Shown here: positions 1-10,068 of the stretch, piece by piece | Position numbering within the stretch: the stretch's first letter is position 1 | How the letters are laid out: every line of letters starts with the position of its first letter | From: an uncultured Bacteroidales bacterium | GTDB taxonomy: Bacteria; Bacteroidota; Bacteroidia; Bacteroidales; UBA932 | DNA: 64,000 nucleotides | Assembly (NCBI GenBank): GCA_900318445.1 | Contig: ONKO01000001.1 | Span: 248,001-312,000, forward strand | Direction of reading: 5' to 3' | The notes under the pieces: generated by a model | Database searches by the model: none | The model's input: only the letters and a program-made list of their open reading frames with translations | Told to the model about the DNA's origin: nothing | Made by a program: the position numbers and the translations under genes

Positions 1-1
1 T

Positions 2-553
2 ACTACCAGTACGGATTCCTATGACGGCAAGACCATGTACAAGGCCAAGATGGAGTATGCCTATCAGCTGTATGACGTAACTTCCGCAGCTACGCTGATC
101 AATAAGAAAAACAGTCATTACGGTTCTTCCAGTGACGGGTACGATGCCGCTACCGCTGATGCCTTCGGCCTTGTGGACAATGACCTTGTCGCTTTGGTGA
201 ACAATGTGTTCCGCGTGAGTGCAGAGATTAAAGCCGTCAACGAAACGCATCCCAAGAAAGGCATCAAGTCTGTGTACCTGGGTGCGGGTTCCTCCGACGG
301 CGTGGTGAAAGGCAACATCTTCGAGATATTCAAGGTGATGGACGTGGCCGGAGAACTCATTACCGAAAAGATTGGCGAGATGAAGGTGGTCGAGGTAAAA
401 AGCGCCAGCCTGAGTCTGTGCAATGTTACCAAGGGCGGGAAAGAGCTCCAGGATGCCCTGGACAATGATATTCCCATTCAGGTTACTTCCCGTCCTCCCA
501 AGGATATCGGCAGCCTGCTGGGCGGCATCAACGACGTACTCAACAGTTTGTAA
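2..553 (+). CDS. C-terminal part of a secreted protein, FlgT-C-like end
   Basis: The reading frame is open to the left edge, so the 5' end lies outside the window. The last ~110 residues contain a segment (around SVYLGAGSSDGVVKGNIFEI) that resembles the SH3-like C-terminal domain of FlgT/CsgG-associated envelope proteins, where a glycine-rich strand precedes 'GD/GNxFxV'. The family assignment is inference from this pattern only. The stop codon overlaps the next start (TAATG), so it is the first visible gene of a translationally coupled group of exported proteins. No membrane anchor is visible in the part seen. Confidence 0.6.
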   Translation, partial: TTSTDSYDGKTMYKAKMEYAYQLYDVTSAATLINKKNSHYGSSSDGYDAATADAFGLVDNDLVALVNNVFRVSAEIKAVNETHPKKGIKSVYLGAGSSDGVVKGNIFEIFKVMDVAGELITEKIGEMKVVEVKSASLSLCNVTKGGKELQDALDNDIPIQVTSRPPKDIGSLLGGINDVLNSL

Positions 554-1014
554 TGAAACGTTTTGTATCTATTGTCATCGGCCTTGCCGTCAGCGGCCTC
601 GCTGCGCTTGCCCAGGTAGAGCGCGGAGGGGAGGTGACGCTGCTGGAGTTTGACGGAAAGACAGCGCTGTTTGCGGCTGAGGGCGTATCGGCCAAAAAGG
701 GGGACATCCTTCGGAGTGCCGAGGAAACGATTTTTGAACGCTTGCTGTATTCGGGCGTTGAAGGAATCAATAACGGGCGCCCGCTGATGAATAAGACCCG
801 CGAGCAGCTGAAGACCAAGGACTATGCCGTCAATTTCTTTACGAAAAGGATGCATGCCTACCTCAAGCAGGATGCTTCCGGGAAGAATGTCCTGTCAGAG
901 CCCCTGGGACAGGCTGTTAGTGTGCCGGGCGGGTACAGCTGCGTGTATCTGATTCCCATCAAGTATAATGTCCTTATCCGGGACCTGAAGACAGAGGGTC
1001 TTCTTAATCTATGA
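553..1014 (+). CDS. hypothetical secreted protein, 153 aa
   Basis: The protein begins with a clear Sec signal peptide (MKRFVSIVIGLAVSGLAALA, cleavage after AxA) followed by about 130 soluble residues with no domain I recognise. The start overlaps the stop of the upstream gene by one base and the 3' end overlaps the next gene by four bases (ATGA), so the genes are coupled. It is probably periplasmic. A role together with the upstream FlgT-C-like protein is possible but not shown. Confidence 0.6.
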   Translation: MKRFVSIVIGLAVSGLAALAQVERGGEVTLLEFDGKTALFAAEGVSAKKGDILRSAEETIFERLLYSGVEGINNGRPLMNKTREQLKTKDYAVNFFTKRMHAYLKQDASGKNVLSEPLGQAVSVPGGYSCVYLIPIKYNVLIRDLKTEGLLNL

Positions 1015-1538
1015 AAAAATGTACACTCTTTTTGTGCGCATTCTTGATTTCATGCGCTCAGCCCGGCGGCAACATGTCCCTTGCCGTGGGGTCTCCCGAT
1101 TTGGATTACAAGCAGGATGTGGCAAAGTTCGGGTTGCTGGGCCCTGTGAAAACAGTGTGCCGGGAAGACGGCGCCCTTCTGCTTGCCTTTTCCAAAGAGG
1201 GGGTAGCCGATGACAACGACGAGCCTGCCACCCATTTCGAGGGCCGGGTACGCTGTGATACCGGGTTTTCCGGTTACAGCGAGTGCGAATTCGACGAGCT
1301 GGGAAGGATTGTAAGAGAATATGCCGCCTGGGGATATCTGGGTGTATATACCTATGAGGGAAAGAATTATTTTCCTTCGCATAAACACGAAGAAATCAGC
1401 GACGAAGAGGATGCTCCTCCCCAGATTGTCGAGATTGATTACGGGTACAATCCTCAGGATTTTGACACACACGGCAACTGGCTGGTGAGGACGGTGAACG
1501 GCTGGGAAGAAAAAAGGATCATCACTTATTACGAATAA
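1011..1538 (+). CDS. hypothetical lipoprotein, 175 aa
   Basis: The N-terminus is a lipoprotein signal peptide with lipobox LISC and the lipidated cysteine at residue 15. The rest is acidic and has strand-like segments ending near YGYNPQDFDTHGNW, which recalls the short Y/D-rich repeats of RHS/YD-like secreted Bacteroidetes proteins. That resemblance is weak. It lies in the same coupled group as its neighbours, overlapping the upstream gene by four bases and ending two bases before the next start. Confidence 0.6.
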   Translation: MKKCTLFLCAFLISCAQPGGNMSLAVGSPDLDYKQDVAKFGLLGPVKTVCREDGALLLAFSKEGVADDNDEPATHFEGRVRCDTGFSGYSECEFDELGRIVREYAAWGYLGVYTYEGKNYFPSHKHEEISDEEDAPPQIVEIDYGYNPQDFDTHGNWLVRTVNGWEEKRIITYYE

Positions 1539-1540
1539 CC

Positions 1541-3430
1541 ATGAATCAGACATTTGACATCACCCACGACCGCGAATTCCTGCAGCATTTCCTTACAGGA
1601 TGGCGCACCAAGACCCTTTCGCCAGAGATGGTGGAGAAGCTGAAGGCCGGGAGCGAAGAAGACCCCTATGCCGCCTATGGTTATGGCCGATGGCTGGCGC
1701 TGGTGAACCCCGGCGGCAAGTGTCTTCCCGAGGCCGAGGCTCTTCTCCTCAGGGCGGTGAACGAGGGCGTTGAGGACGCAAAGGCAGCACTGGCCCAGAT
1801 GTACTTTGATGGCCGCACAGAGGCCGATGAAGCCAACCATGGGATGCATGCCTACCTCATGGACTCTTCTTATAAGGCCGGGAGTGAGTTGGCGCAGTAT
1901 ATGACGCTGGAAAACACCATTTTCGGAGATTATGGATTCCAGAAGGATCCTGCTCTGGTGGCCGATATCCTTCAAAAGCATATAGAGAAGAACCCGGACT
2001 GTGATACCATTTACTATGATTTGCTGGGCCTCGCTCTGCAAGATACGGATGCGGATGCAGCAGAAAAGGCTTTTCGGATCCATATAGATCGTGGAGATAC
2101 GGAGAGCTATTACTCCCTGGCCGTTCTCTACCTCAATCGGGGAGACGAAGCGGAGGCATACGCCATTGCGGAAGAAGGTGCCCGGAAGGGAGCCATCAAC
2201 TGCAGACGCTTTAAATCCGGAATGGAGCAGGAACGTTTCCTGGAATATTCCCAGGAGGAGCAGGAAGCTCTTCATCGGGAAATTGCTGAGGGCCTTGATT
2301 ACGCCATTGCTCACCACGACCGGTATGCCTGTTTTGTAAAGGGTTGCTGCCTTTATTGTGGCTACCTGGGGTATCCGGAAGACCTGGAGCAGGCCCTGGA
2401 AGTGGTGGAGAGAGGCTGCGAAATGGGCCATAACAGCTGTTTCTGGCTCAAGGCTGTCCTTCTGGAAGCCCTGGAAAGAGACGGCGTTGCCAAAGCCAGT
2501 TTGCAGGCTGCCCGTTTGGGAGACCGGGAAAAGTTTACCCTTGAGCAGGTGGCCAGGGGCTATGTTTCGGGGAAACTCTCCAAGCATGCAGAAGAAATAG
2601 AAGAGTATTGGCTCAAAGAGTATCTGGCCGCCAACCCCGAAGAGGAGGATACAAAGGACAGTTTAGGTGCCATCGCCGTTTATCCGAGAGGATTCTATTA
2701 TGCCATGGATGTGGAAGAAGACCTCGATCTGGAGGACCTGGCTTCCCAGGTAGATGCCCGCGGTTTTGACGTAGTGCATTTCTCCGAGGCGCTTACCCGT
2801 ATCACCAAAGCCCTTTCCCTGGAAGGCTGCCATGTAGCCATGCTCGTAGACAAGGACGGCTACATGAAAGACCTGCCGGACAATATGGCGGGTACCCTTG
2901 TGTATGGTCATGGAAACGAAATCCGAGGCACCGTAGTCTTTGTGCTGGAAGATGACAATGACTACAGTCTCATGCCCATGAAGGGCCTTCAGCGCGTCTA
3001 TATGTTTATTCAGCTTCTGATGGCGGCTACCGGTGGCTTGGTGCGCCAGCCCACTTCGGAGGAGCTGGAATCCATCGGCGCCGAAGACGGCGGCTTCGAG
3101 GAGTACGATGACCCCGATATCTTTGACGGCGACGAAGAGGAAGACATGGTGAGCGAGGATACTTATGAGGAGCCCAAAGAACTCACAGTCCCCGTAGACA
3201 AGGTCCTGGAGGGCATTTCGCAGTGTAACCTCTGCATAGACACTCTTTTCGTTACGCTTTCTTCAGATTACGCCTTTGTTTCCACGGAAGATCTGTTCTA
3301 TGAGCTGGGCCTTATGAACGCCATTGAGAAGAACATCGAGGCGCACGGCGGCTACATGATAGACGAGTGGCAGTACGTGGATGCCCGCCAGGTTCCCATG
3401 GACATCCGCTCCCGCGTACGGTTCAAGTAG
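1541..3430 (+). CDS. Sel1/TPR-type repeat protein, 629 aa
   Basis: There is no signal peptide, so this is probably cytoplasmic. Residues ~35-330 are a run of helical repeats with Sel1-like spacing (A-x2-GYGRWLA, A-K-A-A-L-A-Q-M-Y-x-D-G, A-E-A-Y-A-I-A-E-E-G-A-R-K-G). Sel1 and TPR repeats serve as protein-interaction scaffolds. The C-terminal ~250 residues are acidic and mixed alpha/beta, and I do not recognise them. It starts 2 nt after the upstream lipoprotein gene. A tandem repeat and a strong terminator follow. Confidence 0.7.
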   Translation: MNQTFDITHDREFLQHFLTGWRTKTLSPEMVEKLKAGSEEDPYAAYGYGRWLALVNPGGKCLPEAEALLLRAVNEGVEDAKAALAQMYFDGRTEADEANHGMHAYLMDSSYKAGSELAQYMTLENTIFGDYGFQKDPALVADILQKHIEKNPDCDTIYYDLLGLALQDTDADAAEKAFRIHIDRGDTESYYSLAVLYLNRGDEAEAYAIAEEGARKGAINCRRFKSGMEQERFLEYSQEEQEALHREIAEGLDYAIAHHDRYACFVKGCCLYCGYLGYPEDLEQALEVVERGCEMGHNSCFWLKAVLLEALERDGVAKASLQAARLGDREKFTLEQVARGYVSGKLSKHAEEIEEYWLKEYLAANPEEEDTKDSLGAIAVYPRGFYYAMDVEEDLDLEDLASQVDARGFDVVHFSEALTRITKALSLEGCHVAMLVDKDGYMKDLPDNMAGTLVYGHGNEIRGTVVFVLEDDNDYSLMPMKGLQRVYMFIQLLMAATGGLVRQPTSEELESIGAEDGGFEEYDDPDIFDGDEEEDMVSEDTYEEPKELTVPVDKVLEGISQCNLCIDTLFVTLSSDYAFVSTEDLFYELGLMNAIEKNIEAHGGYMIDEWQYVDARQVPMDIRSRVRFK

Positions 3431-3480
3431 GGACGTCGTCGGCCGTTTTCCAATGGATTTGGTCTTGGCGGTGTTCTGTA

Positions 3481-3581
3481 GCATCTCTGGATGCGCATTT
3501 TGGGCCAATTTTGCGCATCTCCACGTGCTCGAGCATCTCTGGATGCGCACTTTGGGCACTTTTTGCGCATCTCCACGTGCT
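3481..3581. repeat. two 49-bp direct repeat units, period 52
   Basis: Units at 3481-3529 and 3533-3581 are near-identical and differ only around the central AATT/ACTT segment. Each begins with the small inverted repeat GCATCtctGGATGC and ends CGCATCTCCACGTGCT. The block lies between the Sel1-repeat gene and the terminator. It looks like a REP-type intergenic element. No coding role is seen. Confidence 0.7.
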
Positions 3582-3612
3582 GGGAGTCGGCCGATGCCCT
3601 AGGGTGCTTATC

Positions 3613-3660
3613 ACAAAAAACCGGAACCGCCCAGTTCACAGGGTGGTTCCGGTTTTTTGT
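3613..3660. terminator. strong bidirectional terminator
   Basis: A perfect 16-bp inverted repeat (3613-3628 and 3645-3660, core AAAAAACCGGAACC) is extended inward by a GCCC/GGGT pairing. A-rich and T-rich arms on either side let it act in both directions. It would end the Sel1-repeat gene on the + strand and the tRNA-Leu transcript on the - strand. Confidence 0.85.
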
Positions 3661-3743
3661 GCCCAGAGCGGGAATCGAACCCGCACGATATTGCTACCAC
3701 AGGATTTTGAGTCCAGCGCGTCTACCAATTCCGCCATCCGGGC
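3660..3743 (-). tRNA. tRNA-Leu (anticodon CAA)
   Basis: Read on the minus strand, the acceptor stem GCCCGGA pairs with TCTGGGC, with discriminator A. The D-arm GGCGGAATTGGTAGACGC, the anticodon loop CTCAAAA (anticodon CAA), a long class II variable arm and the T-arm GCGGGTTCGATTCCCGC are all visible. The long variable arm fits tRNA-Leu. CCA is not encoded, as is usual in Bacteroidetes. Confidence 0.93.
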
Positions 3744-3800
3744 GTGGTGCGTCGATGAAGACGGAATGCAAATTTAAGTGAAAAAGCCGAATCTGCAAAA

Positions 3801-4526
3801 TTATTGCTCGTCAATGCCCCGGCGGCCGTCGTAAGCATCGGCAATGATGTGACGCTCCATCTGCTTGCGGGCACGTTTGAGTGCCCAGAAACAGCCGAGG
3901 AGGATGGCTACGGTGATGGCGCCGCCCAGTTCGGGCGTGACTTCGGCTGTCATGGCTACGGTGTCGTAGATGCCGTGGGCCAGGACGGGATAGAGCCACA
4001 TCTTGAGGCCGGCGAGCGGTGCACGATAGCGGTCAAAGTGGTTGAGGGAGTAGTAGTAACCCATGATGACGGCAAAGGCAAAGTGGCCGGGGATGGCCGT
4101 GAGGGAGCGGCCGATGCCCGTGGTTACCCATGCCGATCCGGACGCAAACAGGTACTCGATATTCTCGAAGGCGGCAAAGCCCATGCCCACACATACGGCG
4201 TATACAATGCCGTCCATGCGCTCGTCAAAGTCCCGGCACTTCCGAAGGAACAGCCACAGCATAAAGAGTTTGGCCGTTTCCTCGGGAATGGCTGCACCGA
4301 AGAACGCCGTCCTAAAGGCATCGGAAAGGCTGTGGATCTCCTGCGGGAACAGGCCCATCCTCATGGAAGGGATGGAAATGAACATGGACGCAAAGACCGA
4401 ACCCCATCCGTAGAAGAAGGCTTTCACGATATTTTTCACGGGTTCCCGCTGCAATTTATCCTGCTGATAGGTATAATACAGAAGAATGAGGGCGGGCAGT
4501 ACCGCCAGTGCTATTACATGGATCAT
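3801..4526 (-). CDS. PrsW-family intramembrane metalloprotease
   Basis: This is a 241-residue multi-pass membrane protein. It has the PrsW/CAAX-like signature set: an EE pair in IPEETAKL (~78-85), FENIEY, an IPGHFAF segment with histidine and a late H-x-x-YD (AHGIYDTV). PrsW family members cut membrane-anchored substrates such as anti-sigma factors, but the substrate here is unknown. It is divergent from aroB, with its own TAATTTTG box on the minus strand. Confidence 0.85.
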   Translation of the reverse strand: MIHVIALAVLPALILLYYTYQQDKLQREPVKNIVKAFFYGWGSVFASMFISIPSMRMGLFPQEIHSLSDAFRTAFFGAAIPEETAKLFMLWLFLRKCRDFDERMDGIVYAVCVGMGFAAFENIEYLFASGSAWVTTGIGRSLTAIPGHFAFAVIMGYYYSLNHFDRYRAPLAGLKMWLYPVLAHGIYDTVAMTAEVTPELGGAITVAILLGCFWALKRARKQMERHIIADAYDGRRGIDEQ

Positions 4527-4543
4527 GTGGTTGTCGTTTTCCG

Positions 4544-4551
4544 CAAAATTA
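4544..4551 (-). promoter_or_regulatory. -7 box TAATTTTG for the PrsW-type gene
   Basis: On the minus strand this matches the Bacteroidetes primary-sigma -7 consensus TAnnTTTG, 17 nt before the start codon. It is back to back with the aroB promoter. No clear -33 TTTG is seen. Confidence 0.55.
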
Positions 4552-4565
4552 CGGATTTTTTCCCT

Positions 4566-4573
4566 TATCTTTG
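4566..4573 (+). promoter_or_regulatory. -7 box TATCTTTG for the aro operon
   Basis: This is an exact match to TAnnTTTG with only 6 nt between the final G and the aroB ATG. Transcription would therefore begin at or next to the start codon. Confidence 0.7.
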
Positions 4574-4579
4574 TAAACT

Positions 4580-5539
4580 ATGTTGAAGGAATTGACGCAT
4601 ATTGCCGATGTCAAAATCCATCTCTCCTCAGAGCCAGAGGTTTACGTGGTGTATGACCGGAACGTGGCGTGGGTAGTGAAGGACTTCCCCTGGAAGGCGC
4701 TTCCCATCGAAACGTCCGAGTCCCGCAAGACCCTGGAGACAGTAGAGGGGATTTGCCGATGGCTGGTGGAGCAAAACGCTTCCCGGAGTGCCCTCATCCT
4801 CGCTGTGGGCGGCGGCATCACCACCGACATGGCCGGCTTTGCGGCCAGCATCTATAAGCGCGGCATCCGCTATGCCAACCTGCCCACCACCCTCCTCTCG
4901 CAGGTGGACGCGGCCATCGGCGGAAAAACCGGCGTCAACCTGGACGGCTACAAGAACATGCTGGGCGCCTTCCGCATGCCGGAGGCCACCTTCATATCGG
5001 CCGATGTCCTTCGCACCCTCCCCCAGCGCGAGCTGCGCAGCGGCCTCGCCGAGCTTCTCAAGACCTTCCTTCTTGCCGATGGCAAAGCCTACGAAACGGC
5101 CCTTCTTCACGGTGTGACGCAGGAGCTGATCCTGAAGGCCGCCCGCATCAAGGAGGATATCGTCGGGCGCGACCCCTTCGAAAAGGGCGAGCGCGCGAAG
5201 CTTAACCTCGGCCATACCTTCGGCCATGCCATCGAGCACGCATCGGCCGGAAGCATCCCCCACGGGGAAGCAGTCGCCATGGGCATCATTCTGGCGGCCC
5301 GGCTGGGGGAAAGCCTGGGTATCAGCACCATCGGCTTGTCCCGCGGGCTGAAAGCCGATTTTGAGGCGGCGGGCCTCCCCACAGATTGCCCTTACCCCCT
5401 GGAAACCCTGAAGGACGCCATGGCTAAGGACAAAAAGGCGCTGGGCGGCGGAAAAGTGAAATTCGTGATCCCCGTCACGCCTGGAGAAGTGGTTTTCCAT
5501 GAAATGAATCCTTATGATCTGCACTTCGATACAAAATAA
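4580..5539 (+). CDS. aroB: 3-dehydroquinate synthase
   Basis: AroB converts DAHP to 3-dehydroquinate, the second shikimate step, using NAD and a divalent metal. Visible motifs are the NAD-binding GGGITTDMAGFAAS, the substrate region PTTLLSQVDAAIGGKTGVN, the metal/active-site segment GLAELLKT, and the metal ligands in NLGHTFGHAIEH and HGEAVAMG. At 319 residues it is somewhat shorter than typical AroB (~350), with the N-terminal part reduced. The 3' end overlaps the next gene by 26 nt. The promoter lies immediately upstream. Confidence 0.95.
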   Translation: MLKELTHIADVKIHLSSEPEVYVVYDRNVAWVVKDFPWKALPIETSESRKTLETVEGICRWLVEQNASRSALILAVGGGITTDMAGFAASIYKRGIRYANLPTTLLSQVDAAIGGKTGVNLDGYKNMLGAFRMPEATFISADVLRTLPQRELRSGLAELLKTFLLADGKAYETALLHGVTQELILKAARIKEDIVGRDPFEKGERAKLNLGHTFGHAIEHASAGSIPHGEAVAMGIILAARLGESLGISTIGLSRGLKADFEAAGLPTDCPYPLETLKDAMAKDKKALGGGKVKFVIPVTPGEVVFHEMNPYDLHFDTK

Positions 5540-7496
5540 AGAACTCTCTGAGATTCAGGAGCTTCTGCCGCAGCTGGAGATGGCCGAAATCCGCCTGGAC
5601 CGCTGCGCCCTGGAAGACGAAGACATTGACGTTCTGTTCGGGGACAGCGACGTTCCGCTCATTGCCACCTGCCGCCTTTCGGAGGAATCGCAGGCCCCGG
5701 AGATTCTGGAGCGGGCCATCAAGGCCGGCGCCAAGTACGTAGACCTGGAGATGGAGGCTCCCGCCGCCGTGGGCCGGCGCATCCGCGAAGCCTGCCGGGA
5801 GTACGGTACCGTGCTCATCCGTTCCTACCATAACTTTGACGGCACGCCTTCCCGCGAGGTGCTCCTTTCCATCCTGGAGCGCGCCCGTTCCTTCGGGGGA
5901 GAGGTCGTGAAGATTGTGACCACCGCGTCGGAGGAGGCCGATAATGCCGTCGTCGCGTCGCTTTATAAGGAGGCCGATCCCGGAACCCTGGTAGCCTTTG
6001 CCATGGGAGAAGCCGGAAGGCCCTCCCGGCTGGAGGCCCTGAAGCTGGGGGCGCCGTTTACCTACGCTTGCCTGAGTCCGGAAGAAGCCGCGGCTCCCGG
6101 TCAGTGGACCGTGGAAGAAATGCAGCAGGCCGTGTATGGAAGTTTCCGCTTTGTGAAAGCCGGCGAAATGCCCATGCCTTCTTCCAAGAGCTTTGCCCAG
6201 CGTGCCATCGTTGCAGCCGCGTTGGCCAGTGGCACTTCGCATTTGAGCGGTTATTCGCCCTGCGGAGACAACGAAAGTGCCATTTCGGTTGCCAGAGCCC
6301 TTGGAGCGCAGGTTTCCGTGGAAGGTAACATAATTGTTATAACCGGAATTGGCGCAGCCCCGGGATGTCTCTCCCTGAGTGAATTACACACCGGAGAATC
6401 CGGTTTCCTTACCCGCATGATGATTCCGCTGCTGGCCGTCCTTTCCCCTGAACCAGTGCGTGTTACCGGAGAAAAAACCCTGCTGGAGCGCCCTCTGTCC
6501 GATGCTCACGACATCATGGCCGCCTACGGCATCCGCCTTTTCCCGGAAAGTAACAAAAATGTTAGCGATGAGAGAAAGGCCGATTGCTACCTTCCGCTCA
6601 AGGTGGCCGGTCCGCTCATCCCCGGGAGGGCCGATATTTCCGGCAAAGGAGGCTCGCAGCTCATCTCCGGCCTCCTGGCGGCACTGCCGCTGGTGGATGG
6701 AAAATCTACCGTTTATGTGCACGATCCCCGCAGCATACCCTACCTTTTCATCACGGTAGATGTGCTCAAGAAATTCGGCATCCGCATGAGCTCCGAGATG
6801 GAGGGTGACGACGACTTCTTGGAAACCCAGGACTGGAGCCTCTGCACCGGTCTCAATTTCCACGTGAGAGGCGGCCAGCGCTACAAGGCCGCAGACTTTT
6901 CCATCGAGGCCGACTGGTCCGGCGCCGCTCCCTTCCTGGTGGCGGGCGCCATCTTCGGAGATGTGGAAGTGACGGGCCTCGACACCACCAGCCTGCAGGC
7001 CGATATCTCCATCATGGACATCCTCATGCAGGCCGGCGCCAGCATGTCGCAGCTGGATGAGCCCACCGGCAGCATCCACATCAAGCGCGCACCCCTGAGC
7101 CCCTTCGAGGCCGACCTCAACAACTGCCCGGACCTCTTCCCCATGGTGGCCGTTCTGGCCGCCTTCTGCCCCGGTGACAGCCACATCCTGGGCGTTCAGC
7201 GCCTCCGGCACAAGGAAACCGACAGGGCATCGGCCATCCAGGAAATGCTGCTCCAGATGGGGGTCCCCGTCACTATCGACGACGACGAAATGACCATTAC
7301 GGGCATGGGGCTTACCCAGCGCCTCGCTACCGGTCAGCTCCTGAAGGGCGGGCATTATGCTTCCCACGCCGACCACCGCATGGTGATGGCCCTCCAAGTG
7401 GCCTCCCTGGGTGCCGACAGCCCTGTTGTCATTGACGACGTAACCTGTGTGGCCAAGTCGTTCCCCCATTTCAACGAATTATTTGAAAAGTTATGA
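5514..7496 (+). CDS. fused type I 3-dehydroquinate dehydratase / EPSP synthase
   Basis: One 660-residue protein carries two shikimate enzymes. Residues ~1-205 are a type I dehydroquinase (AroD): MAEIRLDRC, catalytic His106 in YHNFDGTP, Schiff-base Lys133 in VVKIVTTAS, and the C-terminal GRPSRLEAL and APGQ. Residues ~210-660 are EPSP synthase (AroA): Lys225 in SSKSFAQRA, a variant GESGFLTR (294-301) in place of the usual GNAGT-type loop, LRHKETDR (564-571) and ADHRMVMALQ. Both active sites look complete, and there is no frameshift between the halves. The two steps are not consecutive, since AroE and AroK act between them. It overlaps aroB (26 nt) and aroC (4 nt). Confidence 0.93.
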   Translation: MICTSIQNKELSEIQELLPQLEMAEIRLDRCALEDEDIDVLFGDSDVPLIATCRLSEESQAPEILERAIKAGAKYVDLEMEAPAAVGRRIREACREYGTVLIRSYHNFDGTPSREVLLSILERARSFGGEVVKIVTTASEEADNAVVASLYKEADPGTLVAFAMGEAGRPSRLEALKLGAPFTYACLSPEEAAAPGQWTVEEMQQAVYGSFRFVKAGEMPMPSSKSFAQRAIVAAALASGTSHLSGYSPCGDNESAISVARALGAQVSVEGNIIVITGIGAAPGCLSLSELHTGESGFLTRMMIPLLAVLSPEPVRVTGEKTLLERPLSDAHDIMAAYGIRLFPESNKNVSDERKADCYLPLKVAGPLIPGRADISGKGGSQLISGLLAALPLVDGKSTVYVHDPRSIPYLFITVDVLKKFGIRMSSEMEGDDDFLETQDWSLCTGLNFHVRGGQRYKAADFSIEADWSGAAPFLVAGAIFGDVEVTGLDTTSLQADISIMDILMQAGASMSQLDEPTGSIHIKRAPLSPFEADLNNCPDLFPMVAVLAAFCPGDSHILGVQRLRHKETDRASAIQEMLLQMGVPVTIDDDEMTITGMGLTQRLATGQLLKGGHYASHADHRMVMALQVASLGADSPVVIDDVTCVAKSFPHFNELFEKL

Positions 7497-8566
7497 ATAC
7501 ATTTGGCAATAAATTCAGAGTCAGCATATTCGGCGAGTCTCACGGCCCGCGCATCGGTGTCACCGTAGACGGTGTCCTTCCCGGGATTCCCCTGAGTGAA
7601 GAAGACTTCGCCACAGACCTCGGGCGCCGCAAGGCCGGAGCCCTGGGCACTACTCCCCGCGTGGAGGACGACTTCCCCCAGATTGTCTCCGGCGTGTACG
7701 ACGGTCACACTACCGGCGCCCCGCTCACCATCCTTTTCCGTAACGAGAACACTCGCAGTGAGGATTACGAAGGCTTCCGTGAGCATCCCCGTCCGGGCCA
7801 TGCCGACTTCACCGCCAACCTCAAGTTCGGCGGCTTCAACGATCCCCGTGGCGGCGGCCACTTCAGCGGCCGCATCACGCTGGGCGTAGTGGCAGCGGGC
7901 GTCATCGCCAAGAAGATGCTCTATTTTGCCAAATTCCACGCGCAGCTCGTAGAGGTGGGAGGTCTGGCCGATGCCACTGCATGGCCCGATGCCCTCAAGG
8001 CCGCCGAGGCCGAGGGTGATTCCCTGGGTGGAGTTGTGGAGTGCACGGTGGAGGGCCTTCCCATCGGCCTGGGGGAACCCTTCTGGAACAGCGTGGAATC
8101 CCTGGTTTCCCATGCCGTATTCTCCATCCCCGGCGTCCGTGGCATTGAGTTCGGAGACGGCTTTGCCGCTTCCCGCATGAAGGGCAGCGAGCACAACGAC
8201 CCCTTCCCGGAGCACAAGTGCTGCGGCGGGCACCACCACGAAGAGGGTGAGGAGCACCACTGCTGCCATGGCGAAGGCGGCCACGAGGAGGGACATGAGT
8301 GCCAGTGCCATGGCGAACATGAGGGCGGCGAGCACCACTGCTGCGGCCGTCATAAACATCCCCAGCCCCCTGTGACCAACCATGCCGGCGGCGTGAACGG
8401 CGGCATTACCAACGGCAACCCGCTGGTGTTCCGTGTGGCCTTCAAGCCCACGGCCAGTATCGCCAAAGCCGGCATCCCCGGCCGCCACGACGTGTGCTTC
8501 GCCCTTCGCACCCCCGTCATCGTCGAGGCCATGGCCGCCATCGTGCTGGTAGACCTGGCGCTGTAG
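7493..8566 (+). CDS. aroC: chorismate synthase with His/Cys-rich insert
   Basis: AroC makes chorismate from EPSP using reduced FMN and is the last step of this operon. FGESHGP near the N-terminus, [25 protein letters not shown] and [10 protein letters not shown] are all present. Between GSEHNDPF and TNHAGG lies an unusual ~49-residue stretch (about residues 242-289, nt 8213-8359) with 15 His and 8 Cys in CC, HH and CxC clusters plus Glu/Gly. This loop is short in ordinary chorismate synthases. The insert keeps the frame, so it is probably a translated metal-binding-like loop; its function is not known. The protein ends quickly after [14 protein letters not shown]. Confidence 0.95.
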   Translation: MNTFGNKFRVSIFGESHGPRIGVTVDGVLPGIPLSEEDFATDLGRRKAGALGTTPRVEDDFPQIVSGVYDGHTTGAPLTILFRNENTRSEDYEGFREHPRPGHADFTANLKFGGFNDPRGGGHFSGRITLGVVAAGVIAKKMLYFAKFHAQLVEVGGLADATAWPDALKAAEAEGDSLGGVVECTVEGLPIGLGEPFWNSVESLVSHAVFSIPGVRGIEFGDGFAASRMKGSEHNDPFPEHKCCGGHHHEEGEEHHCCHGEGGHEEGHECQCHGEHEGGEHHCCGRHKHPQPPVTNHAGGVNGGITNGNPLVFRVAFKPTASIAKAGIPGRHDVCFALRTPVIVEAMAAIVLVDLAL

Positions 8567-8611
8567 CCCCTCAAGCCCTGCGCCGTATCTTACTTCTTCA
8601 AAAAAAAGCAG

Positions 8612-8619
8612 TATCTTTG
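8612..8619 (+). promoter_or_regulatory. -7 box TATCTTTG for the suf cluster
   Basis: This matches TAnnTTTG exactly and ends 6 nt before the sufB ATG at 8626. It supports that start over an in-frame upstream extension, which would run back through this promoter into aroC. Confidence 0.7.
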
Positions 8620-8625
8620 TACGAT

Positions 8626-10067
<1,442 letters not shown>

Positions 10068-10068
<1 letters not shown>

